The notes beneath the pieces were generated by a model. That model did not search any database, was not told the origin of the DNA, and saw only the letters and a program-made list of their open reading frames with translations. This document shows positions 1-5,418 of a stretch of DNA of 6,387 nucleotides, in pieces. This DNA is from Saprospiraceae bacterium. Lineage in GTDB: Bacteria > Bacteroidota > Bacteroidia > Chitinophagales > Saprospiraceae. Numbering within the stretch: the first letter of the stretch is position 1; each line of letters starts with the position of its first letter. The stretch lies in assembly GCA_027031185.1 (NCBI GenBank), contig JALVEF010000541.1, positions 1 through 6,387 of the forward strand, in the 5' to 3' direction. The position numbers and the translations under genes are program-made.

Positions 1-2054
1 GCAATTTGGAAGATCCTCATCAAAGCCTCCAGCCGCAGCCAGCCACTATGGATGAATATCGTAGTTTACCCCCTGACCAGGATCATGGTGGTGTACACAT
101 TAATGCTACTATTCCCGCCCATACCGCTTATCTTATTGCCAACACTATCGGGCGAGAAAAGGCCGAAAGGATTTTTTATAAAACTTTATCCCAACACCTA
201 ACACCTCAAAGCCAATTTAGAGATTTTTGTCTAGCCCTGGCTCAAGCAGCGGAGGAACTCTACGGCCCTAATTCCCAGGAGAAAGAGGCTTGTGAATCTG
301 CCTGTATTCAAACCGGAATTCTTCAGGCCGGCGATGGTGGCGGATCTGAACCGCCTCCCCCTGTTCCTCCTTTAGCTACTGATGATTATGTCCTCTTTTT
401 CTACCTAGAACCCGATTACGAAAGTGGTGAATTTATCTATTACCTGGCTACGTTAACTCCAAACGGAGATATTTTGCCAGTTACTGAAAGACCGGTTCAT
501 CCAACCCGTCCGGCTCCCATTTACTACGGAGGCACTCAGTACGTTCTATTTGTAGATAGTAATTTCAATTTATGGGCAGCAAACATCCTTTCCGAATATT
601 ACGAAGAATATCTCGTAAATGATTCTGGTGAGATATGGAGTGTTGCAACCTCTCCGGCCACCCCAAAAATAGTTTATACTTCTACTCGGGATGAAAATAT
701 TATTTATACATACGATCTCTCAACTCAAAGGGTGGAGGAATACGAAATCCTTCTCTATCCTCCTGATGCCTCTTCACCTATTCATACTTACTTTCCTGAC
801 GTAGTAAGTCTTTCACTTGACGGTCAAACAGTTTTCTTTGACTGTTTTAATCGTATAAGTTTCAGAGGAAAAACTTATGAATTTTGGGCTTTGGCTAAAC
901 TCGACCTCTTAAGTAGAAAAACCCATTTAATTTTCCCGGTGCCGGATGAAGGGGTCCATATTGGCAATCCTTCTACAGCCCATACGTTGGCTTATCTGTT
1001 GGCTTTTGATATTTGGTCATCAACCCAAGTAGAAACTCGTTCTCTTAACCTTATTTCAGGGCGTACTGGCCTCATCTGGGAAGGGCTCAGGCAGCAAGGA
1101 GTTGGTACTAGTGGTTGGCCGAGCTTTGTTGGCGATGACTCGGCGATAGTACTTCAAAATCTCGATTTAGAAGCCGGGGCAGAAATTCTTATACGGGTGC
1201 CAATACATCAGGAAGGAGATATCTGGGTTGGAGAAACGAGCAGGGCCACAGTGTTACCCATCGAAGATCCTACGGGTTATGGCCTTATAATTCCTATGGT
1301 TTATCGCCCTGGAGAAAGAAACGTTAATCCACAAGCAGAAATTTCGCCTCAAATCCTTTCCTTTGGTAAAGTAAAAATTGGTCAACAGAAGACACTTTCT
1401 CTTACTATTCGCAACGTGGGCAACTATCCTCTAGAATTTCGCGGGGCTAACATCTCTGGAGACCCTGTTTTTGTAATTCGCGGAGTCCACACCACTATTC
1501 CGGCTGGAGAAAGCTATCAATTAGAAGTCCTTTTTTGGCCACAAGAAGTTCGTACCTATCAAGCCACCTTAAAGCTTTATTTATCGGATCCTGAACAACC
1601 AGAAGTTGACGTGCCCCTTTCCGGTGAAGGGTCTCAACTCAGCCAGGGGGAAATCGTCGTAGATGTAAGGATAAACGGATCTGATGGTCCGTTAACTCTA
1701 AACGCTTGGGATACCCTTAATCTTACCGTTTCCCTTGATCCGAAAGGTGTTTCCGGAAATGGGGATTATTTCCTTTGGGCAGAAATTCCTGATGGCTCTT
1801 GTTATTGTTATTCCTATCCGGCTAATTGGTTCCCTTGCTCTTGTACCTCACCTCGACCGGCTTATCAGGGCAACCTATATCATTTAGTGAATTTTCCCGT
1901 TTATCAGGTTCTTTGTAGAGAACTTCCTGCAGGAGATTATATTGTACACTTCGCGGTAGATACAAATTTAGACAGTGTGCTTAATACTAACGCAGCCCAA
2001 GATAACATCTCATTTACTATTCTAAAACGTCCCGCAATTATCGAAGAAAAGTAA
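1..2054 (+). CDS. M4 (thermolysin-like) metallopeptidase, C-terminal part, fused to beta-propeller, ASH and Cys-rich C-terminal domains (5' truncated by window)
   Basis: Secreted zinc endopeptidase of family M4, lacking its start. Residues are numbered from the TTG at 6, which is probably an internal Leu: the reading frame is open to the left edge and the residues match mid-domain thermolysin. Residues 1-105 align with the alpha-helical half of the catalytic domain. DHGGVHIN at 26-33 supplies the equivalents of thermolysin Asp226 and His231, followed by the conserved helices (IGREKAERIFYKTL, LYGPNSQE). The zinc-binding HExxH lies outside the window. A Gly/Pro linker (107-125) leads to repeated beta-rich units at about 126-440, typical of a TolB/WD40-like propeller (VSLSLDGQTVFF, PSFVGDDSAIVL). 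Residues 447-541 form an ASH/choice-of-anchor-D domain (LSFGKVKIGQ, IRNVGN). Residues 548-673 form a Cys- and aromatic-rich beta domain. No C-terminal membrane anchor or sorting motif is visible. Peptidase identity is firm; substrate and activity are unknown. A terminator follows 21 bases after the stop. Confidence 0.88.
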   Translation, partial: NLEDPHQSLQPQPATMDEYRSLPPDQDHGGVHINATIPAHTAYLIANTIGREKAERIFYKTLSQHLTPQSQFRDFCLALAQAAEELYGPNSQEKEACESACIQTGILQAGDGGGSEPPPPVPPLATDDYVLFFYLEPDYESGEFIYYLATLTPNGDILPVTERPVHPTRPAPIYYGGTQYVLFVDSNFNLWAANILSEYYEEYLVNDSGEIWSVATSPATPKIVYTSTRDENIIYTYDLSTQRVEEYEILLYPPDASSPIHTYFPDVVSLSLDGQTVFFDCFNRISFRGKTYEFWALAKLDLLSRKTHLIFPVPDEGVHIGNPSTAHTLAYLLAFDIWSSTQVETRSLNLISGRTGLIWEGLRQQGVGTSGWPSFVGDDSAIVLQNLDLEAGAEILIRVPIHQEGDIWVGETSRATVLPIEDPTGYGLIIPMVYRPGERNVNPQAEISPQILSFGKVKIGQQKTLSLTIRNVGNYPLEFRGANISGDPVFVIRGVHTTIPAGESYQLEVLFWPQEVRTYQATLKLYLSDPEQPEVDVPLSGEGSQLSQGEIVVDVRINGSDGPLTLNAWDTLNLTVSLDPKGVSGNGDYFLWAEIPDGSCYCYSYPANWFPCSCTSPRPAYQGNLYHLVNFPVYQVLCRELPAGDYIVHFAVDTNLDSVLNTNAAQDNISFTILKRPAIIEEK

Positions 2055-2075
2055 GATCTCAGGAAATAAAATATT

Positions 2076-2120
2076 AAAGGTACGGGCCTTCCGTAAAGGA
2101 AGCCCGTGCCTTTATATTTT
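2076..2120 (+). terminator. Rho-independent terminator after the M4 peptidase gene
   Basis: The left arm 2076-2092 pairs with the right arm 2098-2113 to give about 16 base pairs, interrupted by one bulged C at 2087/2088 and one G-T wobble, with a five-base loop GTAAA (2093-2097). The core is GC-rich (ACGGGC against GCCCGT). The 3' side runs into TTTATATTTT (2111-2120), a U-rich tail with two A interruptions. It starts 21 bases past the peptidase stop codon and ends 34 bases before the preferred start of the next gene, so it should separate the two transcription units. The AAAGG/CCTTT flanks also let the hairpin work partly in the opposite direction, but no gene arrives from that side here. 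Confidence 0.88.
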
Positions 2121-2141
2121 GTGAACTTTGAAGGGCTTGTC

Positions 2142-2146
2142 AGAGG
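2142..2146 (+). promoter_or_regulatory. Ribosome binding site deciding the start of the three-domain glycosyltransferase
   Basis: AGAGG lies 8 bases upstream of the ATG at 2155, a normal spacing for a Shine-Dalgarno element. The alternative in-frame TTG at 2128 is preceded only by T-rich terminator tail and GTGAACT, with no purine-rich element. Starting at 2155 also gives MEEKLVSVIVRTKDRP, which is where GT2 domains usually begin. Confidence 0.6.
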
Positions 2147-2154
2147 CTTGCCAG

Positions 2155-5100
2155 ATGGAAGAAAAACTGGTTTCAGTTATAGTTCGTACCAAAGACCGCC
2201 CAACCCTCCTGCAAGAGGCCTTAGAGAGCCTTGCCGCCCAAACACACCCCTATTTGGAAGTCATCGTAGTAAACGATGGTGGAGAAGACGTCTTCAATCT
2301 AGTTCAGGCCTTTTCTGATCGCTTTGAAAAGCTCAAGTATCTTGCCCACGAAAGCCCCAAAGGCCGGGCCGCCGCGGCCAACACCGGGCTTTCCGCGGTT
2401 GAGGGAGATTATTTTGCCTTCCTAGACGATGATGATCTTCTTCTGCCCGAACATTTTGCTTTCCTTTTGGACAAAACAGCTCCTAATATCATTCCTTACA
2501 GTCGAGTTCGTTACGAAGGATACGACGAAGAAAAAAAGCTTGTTTTTTCTTTTTCTCCATGGGAGGGGCCTTTTTCCAAAGAATTACTCTTATTGGGCAA
2601 TTTTATCCCCTTTCATTCTCTCCTTTTTCCCAAAGAAGTGCTTGATAAGATAGGTTTTATTGATGAGTCGCTGGAACTTTTTGAGGATTGGGATTTTCTT
2701 TTACGCGCCGCAGAGGTTTTCCGCTTCAAGGCTTGCAATCAAATAACCGCCTGTTACCGCTTTTTTAATACACAAGATAGTCTTGCTCGTAATCTCCACC
2801 GCTCAGTTGCCGAAAAAGAGGCTTTCCTTAAAGTAGTAGCCAAACACCGAACTAAATACAGTCCAGAGTTGTGGTACGAGGCTTTCATTCGGCGGGTGGC
2901 CTTACGCTACGAACTTTCTCTTCTCCAAGAAAAAACCCTCAGCCTGGAACACTTAATAGAACGCGAGAAAGAGCGACAGGAATTTTTGACTGGCTCTCTT
3001 AAGGCTTTAGAACGGACTCTTAAATCTTGTGAACAAAAACTTGAAAACCTTTCTGAGGCTTTAGCTCAAGAAAAAAAGCAAAGGGATGAGCTTGAGAGAC
3101 ATTTACGTACCATGGAAGAAACCTTAGGTTGGCGGATGTTACTCAAATTACGCCGAGTCCTTGAGCGCTTGGCTCCTCCTGGTACTTACCGAGAAAAAGG
3201 GCTTATTTTAACCAAATTTTTTCTGCAAACCGTTTTTTTTGCTGAGACTCGTCAGCGTTTCAAAGAAGGGATACGCAAGTTTTTACCTTACGCCCGCTCT
3301 TTTGGCTTACGAGCGGCTTTATCCCGAGCCCTAAGCAAGGCTTCCACCCCGCCGCCCCTTCCTCCAGCGCAAAAAACTTGGGGATATATCTTAACTCAAA
3401 TACTTGTGGGCCAAGAGCCGGCCTCACTTCCTTCTCTTGAAGAGAAAGTTACCGTAGTGGTGCCGGTATATAATGCCTTTGAAAAACTCAAGCAATGTCT
3501 CTCTTCGCTTATAGCTCATACTGACCTTTCACAAGTCCATCTTCTCGTTATCGATGACGCCAGTACCGATGAAAGGGTCTTTCCTTATCTTAAGGCATTA
3601 TCTGAAAAATTTGGTTTCGAACTGCGACGGCATACCCAAAACCAGGGTTTTGTTCGCACGGTAAACGAGGCTATTTCTGCCCGTCGAGGCCATCTCGTTA
3701 TCTTAAATTCTGATACAGAAGTCCCGCCTGGTTGGTTAGAGAGACTTCTTGAGCCTTTACTAAAAGAGCCGGAACGAATCGCTTCTACTACTCCTTTTTC
3801 CAATCGGGCTACCATTTGTTCTTTCCCAGAATTCTGTCAAGAAAATGACCTGCCTGAAGGAGTTTCCCTGGAAGAACTTGATGCCCTTTTTGCCCTCTTG
3901 AGAGGCCGCATTGAGCCCGTTCGGATTCCTACCGGAGTCGGTTTTTGTATGGCCTTAAACGATTTGGCTTTGAAGCGGGTAGGGGGCTTTGATGAAAAGA
4001 CTTTCGGTCGGGGGTACGGCGAAGAGAACGATTGGTGTCTGCGCGCAGAAAAGGCGGGTTTTATCCATGTGCTTGTTCCTTGGCTGTTCGTGGCCCATCA
4101 CCACGGAGCTTCATTTGGTCCGGAAAAAAAGCGTCTAGCTGAAGAGGGCGTACGCCGGGTGGAAGCTAAGCATCCTGGCTACCTGCGGCGTATTCACGAA
4201 TTCATTGCTAAAGATCCAGCCCGAGAAATTCGTCATACTATAAAGGCGCTCCTTGGTTTGCGTACTGCTCCATCTCCTAGAATTTTGGCCGTTTCCCATG
4301 CGATAGGCGGGGGGTCAGAACTTTTTTTAAATGACTTTCAAACACTTTTACATAAAAATTCTTTTGCTCTTTTATACTTTAATGCCGATCAATTTTTATT
4401 TAAATACTTAGACGATGTTTTTACTTTGCCAGCAGATCCAAGGGCGCTAAAAAAACTTGTCGAACTTATAGAGTTTGACGTCCTTTTCATAAATCATCTA
4501 GTAGAGGCTCCACAATTTGAAACACTGATAACTACTTTGAAGGAACTTACCGTAAAAAAGGTTTATTTTTTGCACGATTATCTGCCTCTTTGTCCAGTTT
4601 ATAATCTCATAGGAGAGAAAGGACTCTTTTGCGGGCTACCAAAAGATGAAAACATTTGTCAGCGCTGTTTGAGAATTGACCTTACCCGGCGGGGTATTAC
4701 GGCCAAAGTGCCGCCGGTGCACCATCTAGGAGATTGGCGCCGTCTTTGGCGCAGCTTTTTAAAAACTACAACCGTAGTGGCCCCTAGTAAGACGGCGGCT
4801 TCCCTTTTTAGTCAAGTCTTTCCCGAAATAGAGGTAAAAGTTATTCCTCACTTAGTAGAACCTTTAAAGGGATATCAACCCCCAAAGGGCCCAAGATTCC
4901 CTTTAACAGTAGCCATATTTGGTGGCTTGAGTATCCACAAAGGGGCGGAAGTAGTTTACCGACTGGCGGATAAAATTCGTACCAAAAGATTACCATTGAG
5001 GCTTGTTCTTTTTGGCTATACTTATAGAGAAAAGAGCCGTCAGAGCAGAGAACTGATAATTACCGGACCTTATCGACGGGAAGAGCTTCCAACCCTTTGC

Positions 5101-5418
5101 CAACGTTATCAGCCACGGTTGGCCCTTATCCCATCACTGTGGCCAGAAACATTTTCCTATACCCTTTCAGAGGCCTTAAGCCTTGGTCTTCCGTGCATAG
5201 TCTTCGACGTTGGGGCTCCGGCTGAACGGATACGACGGAGTGGAGCGGGCGTGGTGGTTCCCTTGGGAGATGAAAAGGCCTTGTTGAAGACCCTTTTATA
5301 TTTGGCCGAACGGCCGGAGGAGCTAGCAGCTTTACAGAGCAAGACTGATTTTAACGAGATAACTCCAGGGGAATGGAAAAGACGTTGGCAGGAGGTTTTA
5401 TTTACGGGCGCCCATTAA
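2155..5418 (+). CDS. Three-domain glycosyltransferase (GT2 - coiled coil - GT2 - GT4)
   Basis: Cytoplasmic polysaccharide-building enzyme of 1087 residues from the ATG at 2155; the frame is open back to a TTG at 2128, which lacks a ribosome binding site. Domain 1 (about 5-235) is a GT-A family-2 transferase: VSVIVRTKDRP, VVNDGG (Asp41), FLDDDDLLLP with the metal-binding DxD at 91-94, and FEDWDFLLR (176-184). Residues about 255-325 are Glu/Lys/Leu-rich coiled coil, followed by a basic helical stretch (LGWRMLLKLRRV, LAPPGTYREKG). Domain 2 (431-685) is another GT2: VTVVVPVYNAFE, VIDDAS (Asp467/468), LNSDTEVPPGWL, GYGEENDWCLRAE and HHHGASFG. Domain 3 (708-1085) is a GT4/GT-B transferase with GGGSELFLNDF, a four-Cys segment (813-838), FGGLSIHKG and a canonical E-x7-E (Glu998/Glu1006). 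No signal peptide or membrane span is visible. Three sites suggest several successive linkages in one glycan repeat; donor and acceptor sugars cannot be read from sequence. The gene converges on, and overlaps, the GT4 gene on the other strand. Confidence 0.92.
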   Translation: MEEKLVSVIVRTKDRPTLLQEALESLAAQTHPYLEVIVVNDGGEDVFNLVQAFSDRFEKLKYLAHESPKGRAAAANTGLSAVEGDYFAFLDDDDLLLPEHFAFLLDKTAPNIIPYSRVRYEGYDEEKKLVFSFSPWEGPFSKELLLLGNFIPFHSLLFPKEVLDKIGFIDESLELFEDWDFLLRAAEVFRFKACNQITACYRFFNTQDSLARNLHRSVAEKEAFLKVVAKHRTKYSPELWYEAFIRRVALRYELSLLQEKTLSLEHLIEREKERQEFLTGSLKALERTLKSCEQKLENLSEALAQEKKQRDELERHLRTMEETLGWRMLLKLRRVLERLAPPGTYREKGLILTKFFLQTVFFAETRQRFKEGIRKFLPYARSFGLRAALSRALSKASTPPPLPPAQKTWGYILTQILVGQEPASLPSLEEKVTVVVPVYNAFEKLKQCLSSLIAHTDLSQVHLLVIDDASTDERVFPYLKALSEKFGFELRRHTQNQGFVRTVNEAISARRGHLVILNSDTEVPPGWLERLLEPLLKEPERIASTTPFSNRATICSFPEFCQENDLPEGVSLEELDALFALLRGRIEPVRIPTGVGFCMALNDLALKRVGGFDEKTFGRGYGEENDWCLRAEKAGFIHVLVPWLFVAHHHGASFGPEKKRLAEEGVRRVEAKHPGYLRRIHEFIAKDPAREIRHTIKALLGLRTAPSPRILAVSHAIGGGSELFLNDFQTLLHKNSFALLYFNADQFLFKYLDDVFTLPADPRALKKLVELIEFDVLFINHLVEAPQFETLITTLKELTVKKVYFLHDYLPLCPVYNLIGEKGLFCGLPKDENICQRCLRIDLTRRGITAKVPPVHHLGDWRRLWRSFLKTTTVVAPSKTAASLFSQVFPEIEVKVIPHLVEPLKGYQPPKGPRFPLTVAIFGGLSIHKGAEVVYRLADKIRTKRLPLRLVLFGYTYREKSRQSRELIITGPYRREELPTLCQRYQPRLALIPSLWPETFSYTLSEALSLGLPCIVFDVGAPAERIRRSGAGVVVPLGDEKALLKTLLYLAERPEELAALQSKTDFNEITPGEWKRRWQEVLFTGAH

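Noticed and set aside
2089..2118. Promoter with -10 TATATT at 2113-2118
   Set aside because: The -10 is close to consensus, but the best -35 candidate (TTCCGT at 2089) matches only 2 of 6 bases, and the A/T run is explained by the terminator tail.
2128..2154. TTG at 2128 as the start of the three-domain transferase
   Set aside because: It would add nine residues (MKGLSEACQ) with no upstream ribosome binding site; the ATG at 2155 has AGAGG 8 bases before it and a typical GT2 N-terminus.
2106..2318. Short + strand reading frame overlapping the start of the three-domain glycosyltransferase
   Set aside because: It lies in another frame inside a strongly supported GT2 domain, begins inside the terminator arm, and its Arg/Pro-rich product has no family features.
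3233..3240. Run of eight T as a frameshift or phase-variation site
   Set aside because: The reading frame passes through intact with conserved sequence on both sides, and runs of seven A or T occur several times in the gene, so nothing singles it out.
3585..3815. Minus-strand reading frame opposite the second GT2 domain
   Set aside because: It is antisense to the conserved NSDTEVPPGWL region, has no ribosome binding site I can support, and its composition looks like a frame shadow.
5157..5342. Minus-strand reading frame opposite the end of the GT4 domain
   Set aside because: It is the complement of the E-x7-E region and has no domain or start signal of its own.
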